A stretch of DNA of 64,000 bases from Bacteroidota bacterium (lineage in GTDB: Bacteria; Bacteroidota; Bacteroidia; Chitinophagales; Chitinophagaceae), in NCBI GenBank assembly GCA_016711825.1, contig JADJSG010000011.1:273295-337294 (forward strand). Direction: 5' to 3'. Positions 30,600 through 38,925 of this stretch are shown here, piece by piece. The notes below the pieces were generated by a model that saw nothing but the letters and a program-made list of their open reading frames with translations, was not told the DNA's origin and searched no databases. A program made the position numbers and the translations under genes. Every line of letters begins with the position of its first letter. The first letter of the stretch is position 1.

Positions 30600-32453
30600 A
30601 TGAGTAATGCTATACAAGAACTCGAACACGTAGTCATCAAATTTGCTGGGGACAGTGGTGATGGCATACAGCTTACTGGATCACAGTTTACGAACAACAC
30701 CGCTTTAATAGGTAATGATTTATCAACTTTTCCTGACTTTCCTGCCGAAATAAGAGCCCCTATTGGCACTTTGCCGGGTGTGAGCGGATTTCAACTTCAT
30801 TTTTCATCCCAAACTATTTTTACCCCCGGAGACGAATGTGATGTTCTGGTGGCTATGAATGCAGCAGCCTTGAAAGTTAATTTGCCCGTCATTAAAAAGG
30901 GTGGTATTATTATTTTAAACACGGATGGGTTCGATTCAAAAAACCTCAGATTAGCCAACTATCCCGAAGGCGTAAATCCTTTAGAGAATAATTCATTAGA
31001 TAGCTATACAGTATATAAAATAGATGTCACCAAACTTACCCGCGAAGCATTAAAAGACATTACTACTTTGGGTGTAAAAGAAAAAGACCGTGCTAAAAAT
31101 ATGTTTGTGCTGGGCTTTTTATATTGGATGTACGACAGGGATATGGACAATACCATTGCTTTCTTAACCGAAAAATTTGGCAAAAAACCAGCTATTTTAG
31201 AAAGTAATATAGCCACCTTAAAAGCTGGCTATCATTATGGCGATACAACCGAAATTTTCACTTCTAGATATAAAGTTCAAAAGGCAAAAGTGTCGCCGGG
31301 TGTTTACAGAAGTATCACTGGCAATACAGCCTTGTCTCTTGGCTTAGTAGCAGCTGCTCAAAAATCTGGATTAACCATGTTTTTGGGTTCATACCCTATC
31401 ACTCCAGCTTCTGACATCCTGCATGAATTAAGTAAATATAAAAATTATAATATCATTACCTTTCAGGCTGAAGATGAGATTGCAGCTATCACCTCTGCTA
31501 TTGGCGCATCTTATGGTGGCACATTGGGTGTTACTACTACATCAGGGCCTGGTATGGCTTTGAAAGCAGAAGCCATGGGATTGGCTGTAATGCTTGAAAT
31601 TCCCTTATTAATCATTGATATACAACGTGGAGGTCCTTCAACTGGCCTTCCTACAAAAACGGAGCAAAGCGATTTGTTGCAAGCCTATTATGGCCGAAAT
31701 GGTGAATGCCCTATGCCCATTGTATCAGCCTCTTCGCCCTCTGATTGTTTTAAAGTAGCCATCGAAGCTTGTCGAATTGCCATTGAACATATGACACCGG
31801 TGATATTGTTAAGTGATGGATTTATTGCCAATGGTGCTGAACCATGGAAATTTCCGCAATCAAAAGATATAGCACCTATAAAAGTTGAATTTAAAAAATC
31901 GCTTGACGAAGGAGAAAGCACCTTATTGCCTTATCAGCGTGACGAAAAATTAGTGAGGCCATGGGTGATTCCTGGTAGTGCAGGATTAGAGCATCGCATT
32001 GGTGGACTGGAGAAACAAGACATCACGGGCAATGTTAGCTATGATGCCGAAAACCATGAGCATATGGTCAAAACACGTCAGGCAAAAGTAGACCTCATTG
32101 CAGACTATCTCCCTTCTCAACAACTGCATTTGGGTGAAGAAACGGGCGATATTTTGATTTTAGGCTGGGGATCCACGTTTGGAGTTATTACTGTGGTGGT
32201 TCAAAAATTAATGGCAGAGGGCATTCGCATTGGACATTGTCATTTAACTTATATCAGACCTTTTGCTAAGAATTTAGGAGAAATATTGAAAAATTACAAA
32301 ATGGTGATTGTGCCTGAAATCAATAATGGTCAATTGGTAAAAATCATACGCAGTGAATTTTTAATTGATGCCATCCCTTTTAATAAAATCAAAGGAACAC
32401 CTATAACCCAGGATGAATTAGAAACCTTTATCAAAAAACAGCTCTTGTCATAA
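30600..32453 (+). CDS. korA: 2-oxoacid:acceptor oxidoreductase subunit alpha
   Basis: The 617-residue protein fuses the gamma domain (FAGDSGDGIQLTGSQFTNNT, residues ~10-190) with the alpha domain (GSYPITPASDILHELSKY, ATTSGPGMALKAE region, then GLPTKTEQSDLLQAYYGRNG). This is the 2-oxoglutarate:ferredoxin oxidoreductase KorA layout, which oxidises 2-oxoglutarate to succinyl-CoA and reduces ferredoxin. The start is MSNAIQELE at 30600, just after the -7 box. Normally korB, with the TPP and iron-sulfur sites, follows directly. Here an OmpA-like lipoprotein follows after 13 bases, and no korB is in the window. Its neighbour sucD handles the product succinyl-CoA, so the pairing makes metabolic sense. 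Confidence 0.9.
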   Translation: MSNAIQELEHVVIKFAGDSGDGIQLTGSQFTNNTALIGNDLSTFPDFPAEIRAPIGTLPGVSGFQLHFSSQTIFTPGDECDVLVAMNAAALKVNLPVIKKGGIIILNTDGFDSKNLRLANYPEGVNPLENNSLDSYTVYKIDVTKLTREALKDITTLGVKEKDRAKNMFVLGFLYWMYDRDMDNTIAFLTEKFGKKPAILESNIATLKAGYHYGDTTEIFTSRYKVQKAKVSPGVYRSITGNTALSLGLVAAAQKSGLTMFLGSYPITPASDILHELSKYKNYNIITFQAEDEIAAITSAIGASYGGTLGVTTTSGPGMALKAEAMGLAVMLEIPLLIIDIQRGGPSTGLPTKTEQSDLLQAYYGRNGECPMPIVSASSPSDCFKVAIEACRIAIEHMTPVILLSDGFIANGAEPWKFPQSKDIAPIKVEFKKSLDEGESTLLPYQRDEKLVRPWVIPGSAGLEHRIGGLEKQDITGNVSYDAENHEHMVKTRQAKVDLIADYLPSQQLHLGEETGDILILGWGSTFGVITVVVQKLMAEGIRIGHCHLTYIRPFAKNLGEILKNYKMVIVPEINNGQLVKIIRSEFLIDAIPFNKIKGTPITQDELETFIKKQLLS

Positions 32454-32466
32454 TCGGTTTATTTAA

Positions 32467-32994
32467 ATGAAATCAATTTATATTCTGCTCTTAAGTATCG
32501 TGTTTGCCAGTTCCTTTACATCTTGTAAAGTGACAAAAGATAAAGTTTCAAAAAAAGAGAAACAGCAATATATCAATGGGTTTTATCAAGAATTAAAGGA
32601 AGACTTTCCAGATGCCGAAATCACTTTAATACAGGACAGTATAAAAGTGATTTTTCCTGATAACATCATGTTTGATGTGGGTTCGGCTGTTTGGAAGAAA
32701 ACATTTTTCGAAAAATTGATTCGATTTTCTACGTTGTTTAATAAATATGAAAAAACAAATCTGTTGATAACAGGTCATACAGATAATACGGGTGAAGGTG
32801 TAGATAATGACCGGCTTTCAAAATTCAGGGCCGATAATGTAAAATTAAAAATGATTGAATATAAGGTACTCAAGGAAAGACTATTTGTATGGGGAATGGG
32901 AGCAAGACAACCCCTAACAGAGAATAAAACTGAAGAAGGTAAAGCAAGAAACCGGAGAGTAGAATTTGTAGTCATGTATCAGCCTCGGCATTAA
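32467..32994 (+). CDS. OmpA-domain lipoprotein
   Basis: The 175-residue protein has a lipoprotein signal (LSIVFASSFTSC, Cys20) and an OmpA-like C-terminal domain: DNIMFDVGSAVWKKTFFEKL, LITGHTDNTGEGVDNDRLS, and EGKARNRRVEFVV. The peptidoglycan-binding Asp and Arg are present. It is therefore an outer-membrane lipoprotein contacting the cell wall. A paralogue with the same layout follows after 14 bases. It begins 13 bases after korA, which suggests read-through from that gene. Confidence 0.88.
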   Translation: MKSIYILLLSIVFASSFTSCKVTKDKVSKKEKQQYINGFYQELKEDFPDAEITLIQDSIKVIFPDNIMFDVGSAVWKKTFFEKLIRFSTLFNKYEKTNLLITGHTDNTGEGVDNDRLSKFRADNVKLKMIEYKVLKERLFVWGMGARQPLTENKTEEGKARNRRVEFVVMYQPRH

Positions 32995-33008
32995 AAAATA
33001 AAAAACAG

Positions 33009-33599
33009 ATGAAAATTAAATACACCATTTGGAGCTTATTATTGTTCAGTTCATTACTAATAAGTGCTTGTTACAATTATGGCAATACCCATGAGCCTTA
33101 TGGCGCTCCCCAAAAAGAATACCATCTGCCTCCACCTCCCCAAAAAATAGTGGGCACCCCAGATACAAAAAAAGAGTATATGCAGAAAACGTATACTGAA
33201 ATTAAAAATACCTTGCAAGAAGCCGATGTCGTGATGATTGAAGACAGTATTAAGGTGTTGTTTCCTGATCATATAGTGTATTTATCGAAAGATGAATTGC
33301 CAAGTTCTGATTATACAACCCCATTAATGAGTTTTTCAAAATTGCTTCTTAAGTATAAAAAAACCAATATCTTAGTAACGGGTCATTCAGACAATAAAGG
33401 AAAAGAATTGAGCAATAAAGCCTTATCGGCCAAAAGAGCAGAAAACATCAAAAATATATTAATCCAAAACGGAGTAGCTTCGTACAGATTAAAATCATGG
33501 GGTATTGGCTCACGATCACCCGTTGCGTCAAACGAAACGAAAGAAGGTCGTGATAAAAACAGAAGGGTTGAATTTGTGGTATTATACCAAGAGAAATAA
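33009..33599 (+). CDS. OmpA-domain lipoprotein, paralogue of the preceding gene
   Basis: The 196-residue protein has a lipobox LLISAC, a Pro-rich spacer (GAPQKEYHLPPPPQKIVGTP) and an OmpA domain (DSIKVLFPDHIVYLSKDELP, LVTGHSDNKGKELSNKALS, EGRDKNRRVEFVV). Conserved blocks and order match the gene before it, so this is a tandem duplication that has diverged considerably. Short spacing supports a joint transcript. Confidence 0.87.
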   Translation: MKIKYTIWSLLLFSSLLISACYNYGNTHEPYGAPQKEYHLPPPPQKIVGTPDTKKEYMQKTYTEIKNTLQEADVVMIEDSIKVLFPDHIVYLSKDELPSSDYTTPLMSFSKLLLKYKKTNILVTGHSDNKGKELSNKALSAKRAENIKNILIQNGVASYRLKSWGIGSRSPVASNETKEGRDKNRRVEFVVLYQEK

Positions 33600-33665
33600 T
33601 CATGAATATGCCTTTGATTCAAAAATAAAAACCTGTATACATACAGATAATATATCAATTTCACT

Positions 33666-33673
33666 TATATTTG
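33666..33673 (+). promoter_or_regulatory. TATATTTG -7 box of the propeller lipoprotein gene
   Basis: TATATTTG lies 26 bases before the ATG at 33699, giving a short leader. No TTG is seen at 18-21 bases. Confidence 0.4.
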
Positions 33674-33698
33674 TTTTTAGATTGAATTTATTTATCCA

Positions 33699-34808
33699 AT
33701 GAAAAAATTATCATACGTTTTTTTTGCAATTGCAACCGTCCTTTTTTTTATTTCTTGTGCAAAGAAAAAAAGCAGTGATCCTCCATTGCCAAAAGTGAGA
33801 AAGGAAGCTGTGTATGTATGTACTGATAATAACAATTTGATCAGTTACGATGCCAATAATGGTGCGAAATTATGGGAAGTGATATTGAATGGTACCTGCA
33901 AAGGCACGCCTGTATTGTATCGTAAAAAAGTGTATGTGCATACTGACCAAGGTTATTTGTATTCCATTGATATCTTGAGTGGTGAAATTTACAAATCTGC
34001 TGCAACTTTATTTCCAAGCACCCTGGCTTTGGCAGCTTACAATGGAAAATTGTATATAGCTGCAGATAAACTTTATTGCTATGACACTACCTTTGTGCAA
34101 CAATGGGCTTATGATGGTGGAGTACCTTGTACAAGTTCACCACAAATAGAAGGCGATAAAATTTACTTAGGTATTGGCGATAAAGTACATTCCGTTGATT
34201 TAAATGGCAATAATGTATGGCAATCGCCTGCAATAGCTGCTGGTTCAATCAATTCTTCACCAAAAGTAAGCAATGGTGTGGTTTACTTTGGCGCCCAAGA
34301 CAAAAAAGTATATGCTATCAAACAATCAGACGGTTCGCCTGTTTGGGATTATACAACTGTTGACAAAGTAGAATCTTCTCCTTTGATTTATGGTGGTATG
34401 TGCCTTATTGGGAGTACTGATTATGATTTATATTGTATAGATACCATATCTGGCTTATTGCGTTGGAAATATCACACTTTAGAGCGTGTGAATTCATCAC
34501 CTGCCATACATGAAGCGAGCAATACGGTACTTGTAGGTAGTTATGATTTCAATTTATATGCCATTGACCATGTAAGCGGCACCCTTCGCTGGAAGTATCC
34601 TGCAGGCAGTTTGATCAAATCATCGCCTGTGGTGTATGGCAACTTAATTTACTTTACTTCATTTGATCGATATATTTATTGTGTAGATGCATTGGAAGGC
34701 AAACTGGTATGGAAGCAATTTATGAATGCCAATTCACAAGGTTCCACCATAGTTGATGATTTAAAAAATGGCGTTTTCTCAACTGAAAGCGGTATGAGTC
34801 AATTCTAA
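33699..34808 (+). CDS. PQQ-type beta-propeller lipoprotein
   Basis: The 369-residue protein has a lipobox LFFISC (Cys20) and at least six blades of the PQQ repeat. Each blade has the pattern VYCxD..G..LWK, e.g. LYSIDILSGEIYKS, VYAIKQSDGSPVWDY, LYCIDTISGLLRWKY, LYAIDHVSGTLRWKY. The fold resembles BamB, the outer-membrane assembly lipoprotein. Dehydrogenase residues are not seen. BamB is one possibility; a generic periplasmic scaffold is equally possible. Confidence 0.85.
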   Translation: MKKLSYVFFAIATVLFFISCAKKKSSDPPLPKVRKEAVYVCTDNNNLISYDANNGAKLWEVILNGTCKGTPVLYRKKVYVHTDQGYLYSIDILSGEIYKSAATLFPSTLALAAYNGKLYIAADKLYCYDTTFVQQWAYDGGVPCTSSPQIEGDKIYLGIGDKVHSVDLNGNNVWQSPAIAAGSINSSPKVSNGVVYFGAQDKKVYAIKQSDGSPVWDYTTVDKVESSPLIYGGMCLIGSTDYDLYCIDTISGLLRWKYHTLERVNSSPAIHEASNTVLVGSYDFNLYAIDHVSGTLRWKYPAGSLIKSSPVVYGNLIYFTSFDRYIYCVDALEGKLVWKQFMNANSQGSTIVDDLKNGVFSTESGMSQF

Positions 34809-34813
34809 GATTT

Positions 34814-34837
34814 CCTTTTTTTTAAATAAAAAAAAGG
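34814..34837. terminator. AT-rich palindrome, possible weak terminator
   Basis: CC(T)8-AAAT-(A)8GG forms a 10-bp AT-rich stem seven bases after the propeller gene. A T run is contained in the stem, but no separate tail follows. Confidence 0.3.
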
Positions 34838-34859
34838 CGCCTCATTATACCCTATTCAC

Positions 34860-35192
34860 ATGTTTCTGGATTCTATCAAAATGTTTTTGTCTTTGTTTAC
34901 TGATGGTTTATTGAAAAAACCTCGACGAATTGATAAAAACAAAATCCAATACACTGTAGATACTAAAATAACGGTATTACACGATCAAATCATCGTATTT
35001 TTTACACCTAATCAGGAAACCGTTTCAGTAGAAACAACCTCATATATCTATCGTATCATTGACGAACTAAAAATTGATTTTAAAAATAATGCATTCAAAT
35101 ATCAACTGCTCGATCAAATAGTTTACGAATTGAGCCGTCATGCAAATAATAAAAAAGAAATATTGAAAATGGTCAATCAGTTATACCCATAA
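34860..35192 (+). CDS. Hypothetical protein, 110 residues
   Basis: This is a small soluble protein without signal peptide. The N-terminus MFLDSIKMFLSLFTDGLLKK could be an amphipathic helix. A mixed alpha/beta body follows, with ITVLHDQIIVFFTPNQETVS, and a helical end with YELSRHANNKKEILKMVNQL. No family is recognised. The codon use matches neighbours and the frame fills the gap between two well-supported genes, so I think it real. Confidence 0.6.
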   Translation: MFLDSIKMFLSLFTDGLLKKPRRIDKNKIQYTVDTKITVLHDQIIVFFTPNQETVSVETTSYIYRIIDELKIDFKNNAFKYQLLDQIVYELSRHANNKKEILKMVNQLYP

Positions 35193-35341
35193 AAAAGTGT
35201 AAAACTCTATTGTTCATTGAAAGCTAATTTCTATTGTAAGCTCCCTATTTACTCAAGCTAACAATTGCAATAGGTTTGGTTCTTTACTTGAATCAATTTC
35301 GTAAATTGCCTAACTTTAAATACATCAACATTTATTCTTCT

Positions 35342-37144
35342 ATGCTTATCACGAACAAATATTTATACTTATGGACCATATTATTCCTGTTGCATTTTAA
35401 AATGGCATATAGCCAGCAAACACCTTATGAAATACATGGGAAAAATTATACAGCTACCTATCAGGAGTGTATTGATTTTTACAAACAACTTGATGAAGAA
35501 CATGATCAAATAGCGATGTTAGAAATGGGTATGACGGATGCAGGATTACCCCTTCATATTGTGTTGCTAAATCAAGGTATGGATTGGAATCCTGCTCAAT
35601 GGCATCGTAATCGTCAAGTAGTCATACTCATCAACAATGGCATACATCCTGGTGAACCCGATGGCATAGATGCAAGTATGATGTTGGTACGAAACTTAGC
35701 TAAGAATCAAAATTTACCTTCGAATGTAGTACTTGCCATTATACCTGTTTACAACATTGGAGGGTGTTTAAATCGCAGTGCTTTCAATCGGGTAGATCAA
35801 GAAGGGCCTGAGTCGTTTGGCTCAAGGGGGAATTCACAAAACTTAGATTTAAACCGCGATTTTATCAAATGTGATAGCAAGGAAGCTCGTGCATTTACTG
35901 AACTCTTTCAATGGTTACAACCCGATATATTTATCGATAATCATGTCAGTGATGGGGCTGATTACCCCTATGTGATGACATTAGCAAGCACTCAGCATCA
36001 GAAATTAGGAAAAGTGATGGGCCCCTATTTGCAAAATATATTTGAACCTGCTTTGTATCGTAGCATGAAAGCCAATGGCAATCCAATAATACCTTATGTA
36101 AATGTTTGGGGCAAAGATGCCAAAGAAGGCTGGACACAGTTTTTTGACTCACCCCGATACAGTACGGGATATGCAGCACTCTTTCACACTTTTGGTTTTA
36201 CACCCGAAACACATATGCTTAAACCCTATCCTCTTCGTGTACAAGCTACCCTGCAATTGATGGAATCAATCATCGGTTTTAGTACAGAAAACGCAGATGA
36301 CATTTTAAACATCCGTAAAAAGTCTATTGAACAAGCCCTTGAAGAAAAATCATTTCCGATAAACTGGCAGTTAGATGAAACACAACATACTGATATTGAT
36401 TTTGATGGGTATGCCTACAAAACCAAAACAAGCGCAGTGTCTGAATTGCCCGTTAAATATTATGATCGGCAAGAACCTTATACCACAAAAATAAAATTTA
36501 ATAATTATTATAGTCCTTCTCAATGGGTAGACGCCCCTACTGCATATATCATACCACAAGGTTGGTGGAAGGTGATTGAATTATTACAACTCAATGGGGT
36601 TGAAATGAAACGATTAAAAAATGACACCACTATCGAAGTAGAAGCGTATCATATAAAAGGATATCAATCGACAGATAAAGCGTATGAAGGTCATCATGCA
36701 AATCAGCAAACAAGTGTTGAAAAAAATACCATCTCCTATGCATTCAGAAAAGGTGATTATATAATTCCTACCTATCAGCAACGAAAACGATATTTGATAG
36801 AAACCCTTGAACCACATGCCAATGACAGTTATTTTGCATGGAATTATTTTGATGCTATTCTTGTTCAAAAAGAAGGTTATAGTGATTATGCGTATGAAGC
36901 ATTGGCAGCACAATATTTGATTGAAAACCCTGTGTTGAAATCGTTGCTGATACAAAAAAGAAAAGAAGATCCAAGCTTTGCTGCCAGCGCATCAAAGCAG
37001 CTTGATTTTGTATTTAAACATTCACCTTATTATGAAAAAGGACATAATCTGTATCCTGTATTTCGAATCAATGAAAAACAAAAAGAAAATACAGAAAAGT
37101 CAGATCCTATACCCTATGAGTTTAAAAACAAAAAGGACGAGTAA
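35342..37144 (+). CDS. Secreted M14 zinc carboxypeptidase
   Basis: I start at ATG 35342, where MLITNKYLYLWTILFLLHFK and MAYSQQ form a signal peptide; the longer frame to 35276 would hide it. The ~600-residue protein carries the M14 zinc site: HxxE in NNGIHPGEPDGID, the substrate-binding LNRDF, the third ligand in FIDNHVSDGADY and the catalytic Glu in FTPETHML. About 250 residues follow the catalytic domain without recognised motifs. It probably trims C-terminal residues from peptides outside the cytoplasm. No T9SS domain is seen. Confidence 0.85.
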   Translation: MLITNKYLYLWTILFLLHFKMAYSQQTPYEIHGKNYTATYQECIDFYKQLDEEHDQIAMLEMGMTDAGLPLHIVLLNQGMDWNPAQWHRNRQVVILINNGIHPGEPDGIDASMMLVRNLAKNQNLPSNVVLAIIPVYNIGGCLNRSAFNRVDQEGPESFGSRGNSQNLDLNRDFIKCDSKEARAFTELFQWLQPDIFIDNHVSDGADYPYVMTLASTQHQKLGKVMGPYLQNIFEPALYRSMKANGNPIIPYVNVWGKDAKEGWTQFFDSPRYSTGYAALFHTFGFTPETHMLKPYPLRVQATLQLMESIIGFSTENADDILNIRKKSIEQALEEKSFPINWQLDETQHTDIDFDGYAYKTKTSAVSELPVKYYDRQEPYTTKIKFNNYYSPSQWVDAPTAYIIPQGWWKVIELLQLNGVEMKRLKNDTTIEVEAYHIKGYQSTDKAYEGHHANQQTSVEKNTISYAFRKGDYIIPTYQQRKRYLIETLEPHANDSYFAWNYFDAILVQKEGYSDYAYEALAAQYLIENPVLKSLLIQKRKEDPSFAASASKQLDFVFKHSPYYEKGHNLYPVFRINEKQKENTEKSDPIPYEFKNKKDE

Positions 37145-37290
37145 TCATTTTTTCATCATTTTATGGTATGCAAAATCTATTGATAATGAAGTCTAAAAAA
37201 AATGAAATGTGTTAAAAACCACTTTCGTAAAAAATGAAAATTGTTTTTATAATTTTTATTACAATGAATAAAAATCGTTGCTAATTTCTT

Positions 37291-37298
37291 TATCTTTA
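37291..37298 (+). promoter_or_regulatory. TATCTTTA -7 box of comM
   Basis: Seven of eight bases match TAnnTTTG. A TTGCTAA element lies 11 bases upstream, as in front of korA. The leader would be about 15 bases. Confidence 0.4.
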
Positions 37299-37316
37299 CT
37301 GTCAATTGAAAAAGTT

Positions 37317-38858
37317 ATGATGGTAAAATTATTTGCCAGTGCTGTGTATGGCGTAGATGCCATCACCATTACAACCGAAGTGGATGTACTAGATGGACTG
37401 AAATTTTTTGTCGTAGGGTTACCCGACAATGCAGTAAAAGAAAGTCAACATCGTGTAGAAAGTGCCTTGAAAAATAATGGGTATCGTTTCCCCCGTATCA
37501 AAGTGGTGGTTAATTTATCGCCAGCTGATATTAAAAAATCGGGAAGTGCATTTGATTTACCCATTGCTATTGGCATTTTAGGGGCAACTGACCAGGTGGC
37601 TATTGATCATTTACACAAGTATATCATTATGGGTGAGCTATCGTTAGATGGTACCATTTTGCCAATCAAAGGTGCATTACCTATTGCGATACAAGCCCGA
37701 AAAGAAGGTTTTGAGGGTTTGTTTGTTCCGTTACAAAATGCACGGGAAGCAGGTATGGTAAACAATCTTCCTGTGTATGGTATTTCGCATATAAACGAAC
37801 TCATTGATCATTTAAATGGATTTAAACTGATAAAGCCAGTAGAAGTAAATACGAGGGATGAGTTTTTTCATGCACAATATGATTTTGATATAGATTTTAG
37901 TGATGTTAAAGGACAAGAAAATATTAAAAGAGCATTAGAAATATCAGCTGCTGGCGGACACAATTTAATTTTGATCGGGCCACCAGGTGCTGGTAAAACG
38001 ATGTTAGCCAAAAGGCTCCCATCGATACTTCCCCCCTTATCATTGGTTGAAGCTTTGGAAACCACCAAAATTCATTCTGTGGCAGGTAAACTTCCAGAGA
38101 ACGCAACCTTGGTTTCGAAGCGGCCGTTTCGTTCTCCCCATCATACCATCAGCGATGTGGCTTTGGTAGGTGGAGGAGGTACTCCCCAACCAGGTGAAAT
38201 ATCACTGGCGCATAATGGGGTTCTTTTTTTAGATGAGTTGCCCGAATTTAAAAGAACGGTATTGGAAGTGATGCGACAGCCCATGGAAGAAAGAAGGGTG
38301 ACCATTTCAAGGGCTAAAATGTCTATTGATTACCCCGCCAGCTTTATGTTGGTTGCAAGTATGAATCCTTGCCCTTGTGGATATTTCAATCACCCTGAAA
38401 AAGAATGCAGTTGCCCTCCTGGCACTGTTCAAAAATATTTAAATAAAATTTCAGGTCCATTATTAGATCGTATCGACTTGCATGTAGAAGTGACGCCTGT
38501 CCCCTTTACAGAACTATCAAATAATACAAGACAAAGCGAAAAAAGTGAAGATATCCGATTGCGGGTAATCAAGGCACGTGCCATACAAGCCGAACGTTAT
38601 AAAGATCAGGAAGGGGTGTATGCCAATGCGCAAATTAGTAGTAAGCAATTGCAGGAAATTTGTGTTATTAATCAAGCAGGGCAAAATTTATTAAAGACAG
38701 CGATGGAAAGATTAAACCTTTCGGCAAGAGCGTATGATCGAATTTTAAAGGTTTCACGCACCATTGCAGATCTTGAGGGCTCTATAGATATTAAAACCGA
38801 ACATTTAGCAGAGGCCATTCAATATAGAAGTTTGGACAGAGATAACTGGGGTAGTTAG
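37317..38858 (+). CDS. comM: YifB/ComM Mg-chelatase-like AAA+ ATPase
   Basis: I start at the ATG doublet at 37317/37320 (MMVKLFASAVYGVDAITI), which matches the ComM N-terminus. The ~513-residue protein has the N-terminal LonC-like domain (VVGLPDNAVKESQHRV, SPADIKKSGSAFDLPIAIGI). The AAA+ core has Walker A GPPGAGKTMLAKR, Walker B VLFLDELPEF and a zinc-ribbon-like insert (MNPCPCGYFNHPEKECSC). A C-terminal Mg_chelatase helical lid ends YRSLDRDNW. In naturally transformable bacteria ComM moves DNA branches during recombination. Many non-competent species also keep it. Confidence 0.92.
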   Translation: MMVKLFASAVYGVDAITITTEVDVLDGLKFFVVGLPDNAVKESQHRVESALKNNGYRFPRIKVVVNLSPADIKKSGSAFDLPIAIGILGATDQVAIDHLHKYIIMGELSLDGTILPIKGALPIAIQARKEGFEGLFVPLQNAREAGMVNNLPVYGISHINELIDHLNGFKLIKPVEVNTRDEFFHAQYDFDIDFSDVKGQENIKRALEISAAGGHNLILIGPPGAGKTMLAKRLPSILPPLSLVEALETTKIHSVAGKLPENATLVSKRPFRSPHHTISDVALVGGGGTPQPGEISLAHNGVLFLDELPEFKRTVLEVMRQPMEERRVTISRAKMSIDYPASFMLVASMNPCPCGYFNHPEKECSCPPGTVQKYLNKISGPLLDRIDLHVEVTPVPFTELSNNTRQSEKSEDIRLRVIKARAIQAERYKDQEGVYANAQISSKQLQEICVINQAGQNLLKTAMERLNLSARAYDRILKVSRTIADLEGSIDIKTEHLAEAIQYRSLDRDNWGS

Positions 38859-38925
38859 TAAGAATATGAACCATAGTAAGACTTGATTATTAACGCTGAA
38901 ATACCATAGAAGCAAGCCCTAAGGG

